A stretch of DNA of 64,000 bases from Eremothecium cymbalariae DBVPG#7215 (taxonomy: Eukaryota > Ascomycota > Saccharomycetes > Saccharomycetales > Saccharomycetaceae): NCBI RefSeq assembly GCF_000235365.1, contig NC_016453.1, forward strand, positions 682,001 through 746,000, read 5' to 3'. The position numbers and the translations under genes are program-made. The first letter of the stretch is position 1; each line of letters opens with the position of its first letter. The notes beneath the pieces are model-generated. The model made no database searches and was not told the DNA's origin. It saw only the letters and a list, made by a program, of their open reading frames with translations. Shown here one piece after another: positions 8,944-20,500 of this stretch.

Positions 8944-10989
8944 ATGCTAGCTGAAACTGCTGGGACAGAAGCAATACAACAGCTATTGAATTCTAACGAA
9001 CTGTCTGATGCCTCTGAATTGCGTGTGGTTTTATCTCATGTTTACGCGAAGTGCCCTACTGTCGGAATCTCTTCAAATGTTATTCCAGAGGTAATTAAAT
9101 TTCTCTGTACTTCGGAGTTCATTGCACCATCAACAAGAGTGTATTTGATTGAACATTGCCTTTTGCCTCGGGGCTATTTGCCAACCTCTGTGGTTTTTAC
9201 AGTGATCCGATATCTTGGTGTTCAGACCTCTCAGAACCAGTTTAAAACTGTGGTTCCTCCGGCTATTCAGGTAGCCCTCTGTAAATGGCTTTGCCATGTT
9301 TGGCTACTTATACCGAGTGGTAAAATCGTATTTTCAAGGACATATACCTTATGGTTTCAGCTTTGGATGATAGATTACCTACAAGATTGGATTACTTATT
9401 TATTAGCATGGGCTACAACATCACCTTTGCAAGTAACGGAATACAGAACCCATGCCCTCTTGAAAATAGGAGAAAACCCAGGCTATCTTAATGGTAGAGC
9501 CCTTTCTGCGTTTTTGCTCTGCCGTTACCGGCAGTTGAAGCCCATTGAGCCGGTAATAACCGCCATTGATAGATTAAAATGTAATGCTAAACGTCTCTCT
9601 ACAGTAGAAAGGATAGCATTTGATGATGAATTTATTGAGAACCTAGGCAAAATATTATCCAATGAAGGCGTTATCAGTGAAGAACTTTTCCGTGGACTTT
9701 TGAAGAGTCTACTAGATGATTTAAAGATCATAGGAGTTAAAGAGACTAAGGTTGGTAAGAAGTTCCAACGATCTTTGGATAATAAGATGTTTACGTTGGA
9801 ACACTTTTCCGCCCATATTGAGAAGATACCAATTCCAGTAAACTATTTGTCCACTTTAAATGGAAATGGTTATGAACGATTGCTATTGGCTTTGATGCCC
9901 TCTGAGGCTAAAGACTCCTTCCAAGTATGGGTGCGAAATACTCTGAAACAAAAACCTAACATTACACAATTAAATGAAATCACGAGGCTGGTAAGAGCTG
10001 TAGGTAAACTGGAGTTGAAGTTGGAGGAACTCATACCCATCAATGAGCCTACAGCCATTGACGCCCTAATGTCCTTACATCTGTTATGCTTTATATCACA
10101 TATCGATGACTCAACCGAAATGTTAAATGCTGTTTTAAAATTCCAAAAAATGATTTATTCTGGTTGGAACCCTTGCATGTTTAATTTTAATGTCGGCATA
10201 TGTTTGTTGTTATCGTGTAATATTAAATCTACTAGACAACCGCTGCTTCTTGCTCAGATATTTTCAACGTTTCTTAGGACGTATTCTAGCGCAGCAATTC
10301 TAAACAGACATGTTCCTATTGATGTCAGCTGCATAATTCATCCGTTGCTTGCGGCCTTGGAAAGTATCCCCCCAGATACAATCCCCTCGGATGCTCTGCC
10401 ATTGGTGTTTGTTGTTCCTGATATAATTAACCATCTCATGGTAATGAATGATGCTCTATTGATTTCAATTGTGTGTCAGAACTTAGTTGTTGCAAAAGAT
10501 AGAGTCAAGGGACTGTTAACGAATAATAAGCATGTAAAAAATTTGAATAGGTGTATCCTAGATATGGCTAACTATCTATGGAGGAATAAGTTGTTCACTG
10601 ACCCGACAACTTGGGGATTCACTAAAACGTTTTGGGAAACCGTAGCCCAAAATATTTATTTACCAGATCCAAATATTAAACCAAAGCAAATGTTCACCAT
10701 TCCAAATTTCTATCCATTTAGATACATAAGTGAAAAGATTTTAAAGGATTTAGAGAGGTCAGAAAATTGTCAAGAAGTTTATGACAGACCATTAACAGAT
10801 TCTGGTTTTAAAAGCTGGAAAAGATATATGAGTACATGCAAGGGGACATGGCTACAGGAAGTTAATAATTATGATATATTTAGGAAACAAATATTAAAGG
10901 GTATTCAAAAGGATGGGACATACGCTGGGGTGCAATTGTTCCTTCAAACATATTTGAAAAGTTTTGTAAATGAAAATACTGACACTTAA
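8944..10989 (+). CDS. CTF3: CTF3, inner kinetochore CCAN subunit (CENP-I)
   Basis: The 681-residue, mostly helical protein is assigned to Ctf3 from its CENP-I-like helical-repeat character and exact synteny: it lies between CSR1 and NAM2 as YLR381W does in S. cerevisiae, where the protein has 733 residues. Recognisable blocks include the segment LLPRGYLPTSVVFTVIRYL near residue 75 and the C-terminal WKRYMSTCKGTWLQ. Ctf3 binds Mcm16 and Mcm22 (CENP-H and CENP-K) in the constitutive centromere-associated network. There is no signal peptide or membrane segment. The sequence is divergent, as is normal for kinetochore proteins, so synteny carries much of the weight. It converges on NAM2 with 79 bp between stop codons. 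Confidence 0.88.
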   Translation: MLAETAGTEAIQQLLNSNELSDASELRVVLSHVYAKCPTVGISSNVIPEVIKFLCTSEFIAPSTRVYLIEHCLLPRGYLPTSVVFTVIRYLGVQTSQNQFKTVVPPAIQVALCKWLCHVWLLIPSGKIVFSRTYTLWFQLWMIDYLQDWITYLLAWATTSPLQVTEYRTHALLKIGENPGYLNGRALSAFLLCRYRQLKPIEPVITAIDRLKCNAKRLSTVERIAFDDEFIENLGKILSNEGVISEELFRGLLKSLLDDLKIIGVKETKVGKKFQRSLDNKMFTLEHFSAHIEKIPIPVNYLSTLNGNGYERLLLALMPSEAKDSFQVWVRNTLKQKPNITQLNEITRLVRAVGKLELKLEELIPINEPTAIDALMSLHLLCFISHIDDSTEMLNAVLKFQKMIYSGWNPCMFNFNVGICLLLSCNIKSTRQPLLLAQIFSTFLRTYSSAAILNRHVPIDVSCIIHPLLAALESIPPDTIPSDALPLVFVVPDIINHLMVMNDALLISIVCQNLVVAKDRVKGLLTNNKHVKNLNRCILDMANYLWRNKLFTDPTTWGFTKTFWETVAQNIYLPDPNIKPKQMFTIPNFYPFRYISEKILKDLERSENCQEVYDRPLTDSGFKSWKRYMSTCKGTWLQEVNNYDIFRKQILKGIQKDGTYAGVQLFLQTYLKSFVNENTDT

Positions 10990-11068
10990 AAGGCAGTCAC
11001 AAAGAAAGAACATTAATTCATTAAACAATTTTAAAGAAAATAGACAAGTTTATTTACAAGCTAAATGA

Positions 11069-13687
11069 TTAAGTTAATACAAAGCTGATGATGTTCTTTT
11101 TTATAATAACATTCTTCAATTTCTTTCCATCCCAGAACTTTTGGCATTCGGGTAAACTTTGTAGAGTTCTTATAACACTTTCCTTATCGTTAATAAAATC
11201 CTTTGTTGAATAATATACACATCTCTTCTTACCATTAATCACTACTTGGTAGCTAACATTAGAGGATTCTTTAATATCTTCAATAGTTGGCCATCTATAT
11301 TGGGACCATGTGTATGTTTCCTTTGATTTGAGGATTTCACCAGCCTCTTCCGATATAGATGGGACCACAGGGTAAATTACAGTGACAAATTTTTGGAAAC
11401 TAGATAGGACAAATTCATTGCCTATTTTGTTGTCCTTAAAAGCATGCTCCATTACATTAGTTAACTTCATATAATCTGATATGACGGTATTCAACGACAA
11501 TGTTTCCTTAAACGCTTTTGTAATGCTTCTTAAAAGTACCTGGACTTCTTTATGAAATTTAACTTCAGAATCATTCATTGTCTCTACATTTACTGATTTT
11601 ATGGGTGTGATATCGGTAGTAGCCAAAGAATGAGATAGTTTAATGACTCGATTCAACCAACGTTCAATACCGACAATTTTAGACTCGTCCCAACGCAATA
11701 CATCACTAATGGGCGCTTGGAATAGGATATGTGCCCGTGTTGCGTCAGGCCCCCACTTAGAAATACAGCTGGCTGGGTCTGCACCGTTATATTTAGACTT
11801 GGACATTTTTTCAAAAGAGATACTAGGTACCTCCCCAGTTTTTCTGATGATTGGCTTATCCATTTGGGTCAAATCTAGATCTTCTGTTTTTAAAAACCGG
11901 CCGTTCTGAGGGTTAACGTAAGTCTTTCCATGAACCATACCCTGTGTCACCAATTTTTTAATTGGTTCTCCAAGGACTTTTGATCCATCCCACATGCCAA
12001 TGGATGTCATAAATTTAGAAATAAACCTGGAATACAACAAGTGCAAAATTGAATGTTCAACACCGCCTATATACATATCGACGGGCATATGCTTCGAAGC
12101 CTTTTCATAGCTAAAGGGAGCCTTGGAGTTGTGTGGATCAAGGTATCTAAAAAAATACCAAGAACTATCCATAAATGTATCCATGGTATCTGTTTCACGT
12201 TTTGCAGGAGACCCGCAGGAAGGACAGGTAGTATTAACAAAGTCTTGCATTGAAGAAAGAGAATTACCTTTAGAAGCTATCCTTTCCACAGTGGGCAACA
12301 TAACAGGTAAATTATCCTCCGAAACGGGAACTTCACCACAGGAATCACAGTGAACAATAGGAATAGGTGCTCCCCAATAACGTTGTCTTGATATTAACCA
12401 ATCTTTTAGTCTATAACTAGTTGTCTTCATACCGAGTTTCCGTTCCTCCAAATGGCTAATTATCTGATGTCTAGCCTGCTCAGTGGACAATCCGACAAAC
12501 CGTCCAGACGAGGAATTCAAGGTCCCATTATCTTCAGTATAAGGAAGTGTTATTTCCGTAGTTGTTGGTTGAATAGTATATTTAACCGGACTACCAGGCA
12601 TATTAGACTGCCAAAACGCAAAATCACGCTCGTCATGGGCAGGACATCCCATAACAGCACCATAACCGTAACTACCCAGCACATAAGGAGCAACAAAGAC
12701 AGGAATATCGAATTGCTTCACATCTAAAACCGGACTTGCTACTGAAAGATTCTTTAGTAAGTATCCAGCCTTGTTGCCTCTTGGCAGACTATCAGCATAG
12801 GAAATGAACTCACGTAGTCTTTCGTCAGATTCCGCCAGCTTCCTAACTACCGGGTGATTTATCGCTAAAGCAATATATTGAACACTAAATAACGTGTCCG
12901 CACGGGTTGTAAACACAGTTATATCCTCATTAATAGTAGAGGGAAATATCACCTCTGTCCCATGCGACACGTTTATCCAATTCTTCTGCATCGTTTTGAC
13001 ATTTTCAGGCCAGCCTCTTAGAGCATCTAAGTCATATTGTAGACTCTCAGCAAATCTTGTAATCCCCAAAAACCACTGATTGAGCAGCTTTTTCTCAACC
13101 TTGGCTCCAGATCTCCAAGACCTTCCTTCAGCATCAACTTGCTCATTGGCCAAAACTGTCTGATCTACAGGATCCCAATTAATTTCCTCCTTCTTCCTAT
13201 ACGCTAAGCCGTGCTTATACAATTCCAAAAATATCTTCTGCGTGAACTTATAGTAATCAGGGTTACTCGTCGTGATCTCACGATCCCAATCAAAATTCGC
13301 AAGCATTTGGTTCATCTGTTCCTTCATTTTATAAATATTATGCTTCGTCCAAACTGCAGGATCCATACCTCTCTCAATAGCTGCATTCTCCGCAGGCAAC
13401 CCAAACGCATCCCACCCCATAGGATGGAGCACACGACAACCTTGCAACTGATAAAACCGATTCAATGCATCACTAATGGTATAAACCCTCAAATGACCAA
13501 TGTGCAACATCCCTGAGGGATATGGAAACATGGAAAGAATATAAATACTCTGGTTAGAGTCATCTCTGCAAGCAACGGGCACACCTCGAAGAGTTTTTGA
13601 TCTCCATTTAGTACCTAACTTGGAAAGATTAGTCTCTAAAACAGTAGATGCGTACCGCCTTGAGAACATAAGGTATCTAAGCCTCAT
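11069..13687 (-). CDS. NAM2: NAM2, mitochondrial leucyl-tRNA synthetase
   Basis: This 872-residue class I aminoacyl-tRNA synthetase has an arginine-rich mitochondrial presequence (MRLRYLMFSRRYAST). The HIGH motif is at residues 62-65 (PSGMLHIGHLRVYT), followed by a CP1 editing insertion (about 230-420) that includes the TTRADTLF editing motif. The KMSKS motif is at 627-631. A CPSCGSPAKRETDTMDTFMD segment and an anticodon-binding domain complete the protein. It charges mitochondrial tRNA-Leu. In S. cerevisiae (894 residues) it is also needed to splice certain mitochondrial group I introns, and whether that holds here depends on the introns present. The first ATG at 13687 is used because it supplies the presequence. 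Confidence 0.97.
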   Translation of the reverse strand: MRLRYLMFSRRYASTVLETNLSKLGTKWRSKTLRGVPVACRDDSNQSIYILSMFPYPSGMLHIGHLRVYTISDALNRFYQLQGCRVLHPMGWDAFGLPAENAAIERGMDPAVWTKHNIYKMKEQMNQMLANFDWDREITTSNPDYYKFTQKIFLELYKHGLAYRKKEEINWDPVDQTVLANEQVDAEGRSWRSGAKVEKKLLNQWFLGITRFAESLQYDLDALRGWPENVKTMQKNWINVSHGTEVIFPSTINEDITVFTTRADTLFSVQYIALAINHPVVRKLAESDERLREFISYADSLPRGNKAGYLLKNLSVASPVLDVKQFDIPVFVAPYVLGSYGYGAVMGCPAHDERDFAFWQSNMPGSPVKYTIQPTTTEITLPYTEDNGTLNSSSGRFVGLSTEQARHQIISHLEERKLGMKTTSYRLKDWLISRQRYWGAPIPIVHCDSCGEVPVSEDNLPVMLPTVERIASKGNSLSSMQDFVNTTCPSCGSPAKRETDTMDTFMDSSWYFFRYLDPHNSKAPFSYEKASKHMPVDMYIGGVEHSILHLLYSRFISKFMTSIGMWDGSKVLGEPIKKLVTQGMVHGKTYVNPQNGRFLKTEDLDLTQMDKPIIRKTGEVPSISFEKMSKSKYNGADPASCISKWGPDATRAHILFQAPISDVLRWDESKIVGIERWLNRVIKLSHSLATTDITPIKSVNVETMNDSEVKFHKEVQVLLRSITKAFKETLSLNTVISDYMKLTNVMEHAFKDNKIGNEFVLSSFQKFVTVIYPVVPSISEEAGEILKSKETYTWSQYRWPTIEDIKESSNVSYQVVINGKKRCVYYSTKDFINDKESVIRTLQSLPECQKFWDGKKLKNVIIKKNIISFVLT

Positions 13688-14146
13688 ATATCCTCCGGAT
13701 TAACTTCAAAACCAATCAAAAGCAGAACAATGCACAACTCCCTGGATCTAATAAACTTGTTTAATAAGTATTTGGTTCATTTGAATTCTTCGAAGTTTGC
13801 ATCAAATCATTAGGAATTTTTCAAATATTAAGATCGTTACAAATGAAGATAAAAGTAGGTTAAAGAGGCACCAGGATACACACAAAAACAATGTGGAAAG
13901 CTTAGGAAGGCCAATGCAGGCACTATATAGACCATAAAGGGTCTTCAAGGTTACTATCCGGTGATCCATAAACATGAATTAGTAATTGATTCTAGAAGCG
14001 ATGGCTTTATGGGAATCCAATCGTTCAACATGATAGATGAATTACGAAAGCGCGATGAATTTCCACGTTAAACTTATAATTGTGATTGTTTAATAAATAC
14101 CAACATAAACAAGCGGCAATAATTGATCAAATTGAATCAGACCTTA
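13688..14146. other. Divergent promoter region, NAM2 and SMC6
   Basis: No gene in 459 bp. The SMC6 frame is open upstream of its ATG to a TTG at 14123, which is not taken as the start. No named element was identified with confidence. Confidence 0.55.
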
Positions 14147-17100
14147 ATGACTAATGATAAGAGGGGGATCGATGAAGTTGATCGAGATGTTTCAACTTTG
14201 ATTCGAGAGGAAAATGCAGCAGTGAATAAACAAAATCAGGCGAAGAGGAGAAAAAGGTTTGCGCCTATGACGCAGTATTCATCATCAGGAAATATTAACG
14301 GAGATGTTCAGGAACCCCCAGCAGGTTACATAAAGAGAATCACACTTAAAAACTTCATGTGCCACGAGCATTTTGAATTAGAGTTTGGTCCGATGCTTAA
14401 TTTCATTGTTGGTAGTAATGGTTCTGGTAAATCGGCTATTCTAACAGCCATTACGATAGTATTTGGGGCAAAGGCGTCAGATACCAACAGGGGTACAAGC
14501 CTAAAGTCATTGATTCGAGAAGGGTGTAATATAGCGAAGATAACCATTGCTCTGTCTAATATTGGGCTAGGTGCTTTTGAGCAAGGACTATATGGGCATG
14601 AAATTATAATTGATCGAACGTTGAAAAGAGACGGACAGGCTAGTCAATTTTCTATCAGATCAGAAAACAATCGAGAGATCAGTAATAAGAAACGAGACTT
14701 GCAAAGAATTGTAGACTACTTTTCGATCCCAGTATTAAATCCAATGTGTTTCTTATCTCAGGATGCAGCCAGATCATTTTTGACTGCGTCTACGCCGCAA
14801 GATAAGTTTCGACATTTCATGAGTGGTACACTTTTGGAAGAAATAGACATGAACCTGAAAAGAGCTGAGACTATTCTGAGGAGTTCTAAGAACAACCTAG
14901 ATCTTCATGCTGATAATGTGAAGGCTTTGAGGGAGGACTACGACCATGCAAAGCGATTGTTTAAAGAGATTTATAGCACCCACGATTGGAACGATCGAAA
15001 AAAGGTTCTACAAGGTAAGCTATTTTGGATGAGTTATAAAGAAAACGAGAAGAGGATGCGAAAATTTGAGCGCAGGTTCGAAGAGCTCAATCAGAAGATG
15101 GCGGCCTGTGACGAGAAGGTTGAAGAACGAAATCTAAAGATTGAACGGTATAGGTCTGATCAGGATGCCACTCATCAAGAGGTAGAGAAAAAGATGTCTG
15201 AACTCCATGATTGTCAAATTAGATATGAAGAAGCTGAACACGAACTTGGGAAGTTTAAACATCAACATGAAGTATTGAAGGAAGAGAGGCAAAAGGTCGA
15301 GAGGGGGATAGCATCTCTTGATGACTCTTTAAGGTCACATAAACATCAAGTTCAGCAGTTAGAAAAAGAATTGGCAGATGCCTTAGGCGGTAACAAGGAA
15401 TTGATGGTAATTGAAAAGAATCAAATTGATGAAAAGATTAAAAGACTGAAGGAAAACCTACCGCCTTTAGAAGATAAATACCAACAGTGTAAGGAAAGAG
15501 AATCCGAAATCTCTCACCAGAGAAATACTGTTAATTACCAATTACAGAAATCAATAAATATTAAAAAGCAGGAGATCAGGGAACTCAATCAAAGGGATTC
15601 AAGGGACGTCTACTCCGTATATGCTCGTAACATGGGGAAAGTCATAAGTGAAATAAAAAATAGAATTCATGAATTTTCAACACGCCCAATTGGCCCTCTT
15701 GGCATGGAAGTCACTATAAAACCGGGCTACGAAAAGTGGGCTCGTGCAGTGCAAACGGTGATTGGATCTTCGCTTGGAGGTTTTGTTGTCGGAACTTCTA
15801 AAGATAATGCTCTTCTGCGACAGATCCTAAAGAGATACCCAGACACGAGAAACACAAGTATTGTAACGTATAAATTAAGTGAATTCGATTATCTGCAGGG
15901 TAAAACGAAATCTAACCACCCCGCAATAGTTGATGTCTTGAACTTTACTTCGAAGGCTCTAGAGTGTCTCTTTGTTGACCAACATAGAGTTGAAAGTATC
16001 ATTTTAACTGAGAGTAAGGATGAAGCATACCACATATTGAAGCAAAAACCAGAGAATACAGTTAGAATTTTGTCGTTGAAGGACAATCGAACATGTTACC
16101 AATCATCTCTAGCCGCTTCAGGTGGTTTTAGACTAGATACAGTCGATTACCAACAACATCTGCTTTTTGCTTCCAATTCTGAAAGTAACATTACTGATAT
16201 TCAGTATTTAAAATCGGTAGTCGAAGAAGAGGAGCTTGAGTTAAGCAGAAGTCAGGAACACTTTGCTAATATGATGAAAAGTGTAAGGGATGAAGCAAAG
16301 TTGTTGGAGCAAGATATGCGTGAATTGAGAAACAAATTGGTTAAAACAGAAGTCCAAAGCAAACAATTGAAAGTGAAGATCGAGAAAGAAGTTGATACTG
16401 GTGCTTTAGATGCCCATAAAGCGGCGATAGATATCGAAACATCGCAGATTGCTCAACAACGGGGTGCCATTGATGCTATTAATGATCAAATCATTCAACT
16501 AAAAAATAATGTTGAACCTTTTAAGGAGAACCATGATGCTGCAAGAAAAATGCTCAATAAAGTTAAGGAAGATCTGGAAGACTTAAAAGAAGTAATACGT
16601 ACTAGATCTCAACGAATAGAGAAAATGGTTGATGACATTAGTTTTTATCAGAAGAAAAAACAGACTTACAATGACGAGAGACAGAGCATTCAAAACAATA
16701 TTGCTTCTTTTATACCAGTGCTAGAATCTTTAAAGAAAGATGCCGAAAAGCATTGTTCTGCAGAAGAGGCTTTTGGTAAGGATATTCCAAACACTGAAGA
16801 TGAGATAAAGGCGGAGATGCATATTGCAGATCGACATATCAAGCAAGCAGAAAAGAGTGTGGGGATGACACAAGAAGAGGTTGCTCAATTAGTCGAGAAG
16901 AGTAAGGAGAAATACTATGACGCCCAAGAAAAGTTTGCATCAGTTGACAAGGCCCTTTGGACTCTACATGAATCCTTAGAACAAAGGAGAATGACACTGG
17001 TGAATAATGTCAAGAGCACATGTCGTGAGGCTGATTCAGATTTCAGATCTACTATTCGTGTCAGAAACGGCTTTTCAGGTGCCTTAAACTTCGATACCCC

Positions 17101-17455
17101 TGGCTCTCTAATGGTTTTAGTCAAGACTACGAATGATGAAACACCAAGAAATGTAGATACACTATCAGGTGGCGAAAAATCATTTTCTCAAATTACATTA
17201 TTGTTATCAACCTGGAGTACCATGAGAGCTAGAGTGATAGCATTGGATGAGTTTGATGTTTTCATGGATCAAGTGAACCGTACAATCGGAACCAAAATGA
17301 TTATGAAAAAACTCTCTAGCAATATCAGAACCCAAACAATCATCATTACTCCTCAGGATATTGGAAAAATTGCGGATATTAAAACTCCAGGTATCAAAAT
17401 TCATAAGATGCGTGATCCTGAAAGACAGAACAATTCAGATTTTTATAGTGTTTAG
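14147..17455 (+). CDS. SMC6: SMC6 (RHC18), subunit of the SMC5-SMC6 complex
   Basis: The protein is 1,102 residues from the ATG at 14147 (S. cerevisiae 1,114). It is a complete SMC ATPase: Walker A GSNGSGKS at residues 89-96, a first coiled coil from about 230 to 460, a hinge at about 490-660 (RPIGPLGMEVTIKPGYEKWA), a second coiled coil to about 950, the ABC signature LSGGEKSFSQ near residue 1006, and Walker B VIALDEFDVF near residue 1030. With Smc5 and the Nse subunits it acts in homologous-recombination repair, rDNA maintenance and resolution of sister-chromatid linkages. The frame starts earlier at a TTG, but the first ATG is chosen. It converges on USO1 with 71 bp between stop codons. Confidence 0.97.
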   Translation: MTNDKRGIDEVDRDVSTLIREENAAVNKQNQAKRRKRFAPMTQYSSSGNINGDVQEPPAGYIKRITLKNFMCHEHFELEFGPMLNFIVGSNGSGKSAILTAITIVFGAKASDTNRGTSLKSLIREGCNIAKITIALSNIGLGAFEQGLYGHEIIIDRTLKRDGQASQFSIRSENNREISNKKRDLQRIVDYFSIPVLNPMCFLSQDAARSFLTASTPQDKFRHFMSGTLLEEIDMNLKRAETILRSSKNNLDLHADNVKALREDYDHAKRLFKEIYSTHDWNDRKKVLQGKLFWMSYKENEKRMRKFERRFEELNQKMAACDEKVEERNLKIERYRSDQDATHQEVEKKMSELHDCQIRYEEAEHELGKFKHQHEVLKEERQKVERGIASLDDSLRSHKHQVQQLEKELADALGGNKELMVIEKNQIDEKIKRLKENLPPLEDKYQQCKERESEISHQRNTVNYQLQKSINIKKQEIRELNQRDSRDVYSVYARNMGKVISEIKNRIHEFSTRPIGPLGMEVTIKPGYEKWARAVQTVIGSSLGGFVVGTSKDNALLRQILKRYPDTRNTSIVTYKLSEFDYLQGKTKSNHPAIVDVLNFTSKALECLFVDQHRVESIILTESKDEAYHILKQKPENTVRILSLKDNRTCYQSSLAASGGFRLDTVDYQQHLLFASNSESNITDIQYLKSVVEEEELELSRSQEHFANMMKSVRDEAKLLEQDMRELRNKLVKTEVQSKQLKVKIEKEVDTGALDAHKAAIDIETSQIAQQRGAIDAINDQIIQLKNNVEPFKENHDAARKMLNKVKEDLEDLKEVIRTRSQRIEKMVDDISFYQKKKQTYNDERQSIQNNIASFIPVLESLKKDAEKHCSAEEAFGKDIPNTEDEIKAEMHIADRHIKQAEKSVGMTQEEVAQLVEKSKEKYYDAQEKFASVDKALWTLHESLEQRRMTLVNNVKSTCREADSDFRSTIRVRNGFSGALNFDTPGSLMVLVKTTNDETPRNVDTLSGGEKSFSQITLLLSTWSTMRARVIALDEFDVFMDQVNRTIGTKMIMKKLSSNIRTQTIIITPQDIGKIADIKTPGIKIHKMRDPERQNNSDFYSV

Positions 17456-17526
17456 AAACGTGAAATTGTAAATATACAATTTGTGAACATAGATCATAAA
17501 TAATAGACGATAATTATTCATTATAT

Positions 17527-20500
17527 TTATTCATCTTCATTTTCAGCATCTGTGTCTTCGTCTGAGCTTACTGGATGACCTAAAGTTTGAAGTTTTGCGC
17601 GGTATTTCTGGTTTTTCTCGTCTAACTCAGATACCAATAAAATCAAATCATCACGTTCCGATTCAGAATTGGCAGCTTTTTTCTGAAACTGTTCTAGTTT
17701 AGAGCGCAAGTCGTTTGATTCCTCATGGATAACGGCTAATTCAGCAAGTTTAGTGTCTAATAAATTGTTTTTAGCCGCCATTTCATCTCTTTGAATTTGG
17801 AGTTGGTTCTTCAAGTTTTCAAGTTCTGTTTCTAACTGGGCTTTTTCAGAATTTGATTCCACTATGTAATCATCCTTTCCACCTTTAGAATTTTCAACAT
17901 CAGAAGATAAGTCTGATACTTGTCCTACTTGGGACTTTGAGTTTGTTGAGGACTTTTCAGCTTCTTTCAGTGTTAACCTATGGGTTTTCTCTAATTCCTC
18001 ATAGGCCTTTTTTAAATCAGTATAGTTTGTTTCAGTATTAGATAATTTACCCTTGTAATCAGCTATTTGACTTTGAAGTTTCTTTAATTCCGAATTATCA
18101 TTATAATCATTATTTTTACTTTTTTCACTTAGGACTCTCAAATTCCTCTCCAGCTCATCAACCTTTGCTTTAGCGGCATCATAATTTGCAGTAACATTTT
18201 TTAAGGCTGTACGTAGTTCTTCTAACTCAAATTCATCGCTCTTATCGACAGTACTATCATTCTGGAATATGTCTTCTGATAGAGACGCTGTATTAGATTT
18301 GTTTTCCAGTGTCAGATCTTCAATTTTTTTCTGTAGCTCAGAATTTTGTGTCGAAATGGTTTTAAACTCAAGTTCAAGAGTATCACGTTCGATTTGAGAT
18401 TGCTTCAACCTTTCATTACATGAATCAAGGTCTGAATTTGTAACTTTTAACTTCTTTATCAAAGATTCATAATCATTTTGTAATTTTTTAATCTCAGCGG
18501 ACACTTTAGTCAAGTCTCCAGCGAGTGATTCGGATTTGAGTTTCTGCTGATCCCTTTCAGAGGTTATAGAAGATAGTTGGTCTTTCAGATTCTTAAGGTT
18601 TTCATGTAACCTGGAATTTTCGTCAGAAAGTTTTGTTTTGGAATCTTCAACTTCAACCTTTGCCAGTTCTAATTCTCTTTGAATTTTACCGAGTTGAACT
18701 TCAAGGTTATTGCTCTTCTGGTCTAAAATGCTCTTCTCAGCGACTAAGGTTTCTATTTCAGATTTCAAAGATGCAATTTCTAGACTAGAGGTTGAACGAG
18801 CCTCATCCAGTTGTTTCTTTAAGGAATTATTTTTTATTTCAAGCTCCTTGCAATTAGTAGCGAGAGACTTAAGCTTCTCAGTCAACTTAGGAATCAGCAT
18901 TTCATGGCTGGAAAATCTAGGTTTTATATCCGATAATTCTTTTGAGAGACTCTCGTTGGATATTTCAAGTTGATTTTTTTGATTAAAAATATCAGCAAGT
19001 TCCGTTTTCATCTTAGCTATATGTGCTTCACGTTCACCAACTACTTGAGATAACTTGCTCTTTTCCTTGTCAGAAGCGCTTTTCAATTTATCCATTTCTG
19101 TACTAAGTAGGCTTTTTTCTTTGCTTAATGAGAAGAGTTCTCTACTCATCTTGTTAATACCTTCTTCTGCCTTCTTCTTTTCCTCGGTTATTGAATGCAA
19201 AGATTTTTCCAAGGATATGATACGGTCTTTGAATTCTGCTAAGCGAGATTTATTATTTTCAATGCTCTTCAAGTGGTTCTTCTTCAGGTCATCCAGTTTT
19301 GCATTCTTGTCGGATAGTTCTCTTATCCTTTTATTTGCTTCATCCAATTGATTTGATAATTCAGAGTATTTTTCCTCCGAAAGAGAAATATCCTTAGTAT
19401 ACTCCTCCTTTGCTACCTTCAAAGATCTGAGCTCGTCTTTGAGAACTTCAAGCTTATTTTCTAAACCCTCGATTGTTTCCGAACTGGAAGTCTGCAAACT
19501 TTCTAAATGCTTCGTGACAGCTGAAAACTGCTGTTGTAGTTCATCAAAATCCTTGAAAGATATCTTGAGATTAGGTTGTGTATCAGGGGAACGCCTCAAA
19601 GCTGATTGGATTCGATAATAATTTTCCCTAAACAACTCAGTAAAATAACTATTAAAGTAAATTTTCGGCAAACCAGTGTCATCAAATTCATGATCAAAAT
19701 AGTAACTACCTGCAGTACTGAATAGAGAAGATTCCTTAAATTGTCTTATTCTTGAGGCATAATTATCTACACCGATAGTACTAAACAACATTTCATAAAG
19801 TTCTGCTCGTGACAAAGGAGATGAATCACTTGAAAATTCATATGCAACGCCTAAGAGCATAACTATCATACATCTTACGGTCATATTCTCATCCTGAAAT
19901 TGAGAAACGTAGTTCAATAGTGACTTTATGTTGGACTTATTTGAAAGGAAAGCATTTACAGCTAGAAAATCTTCAAACAGCCATACAATTAGCAAACTCA
20001 AGTATGAAATTGGGATTCTGCAATCCGGCGAGCTGAGAGTCATTAATAATAATTCAATAATACTTTGAATTGATGTCAACTCTTCAACGCCATTTGAATC
20101 ATCACCACTAACCACCTCACGTAACATATCTGATATTCCTATATGCTCGCTGTCTTCCGATTGGAATAAAAATAGTATTAGGTCGGAAGCGAAGAATAAT
20201 TTATATGGATTAAGATTCAAATGAGGATCATAATCCAACAAGGCACTAAGTATATTGATATTTTGCTTACCATTATCAATAAAACCGGCTTTAAATTGAT
20301 CTATCTGAAGTTGTACAAATTCTTTGCATAGCTCCGGATTTACACTAAGATATGCTTTCAATAGCTCCAATGTAGCAATTCTAATTTCAAAAGTGTGCAC
20401 AGAATTCGCATAAAGAATCCAATTCAATAATAAATCAACTACTGGCATAGGAATAATTTCGGATTGCGGAGAAAGCTGCGGTAAGCTAGGATCCCAAAAT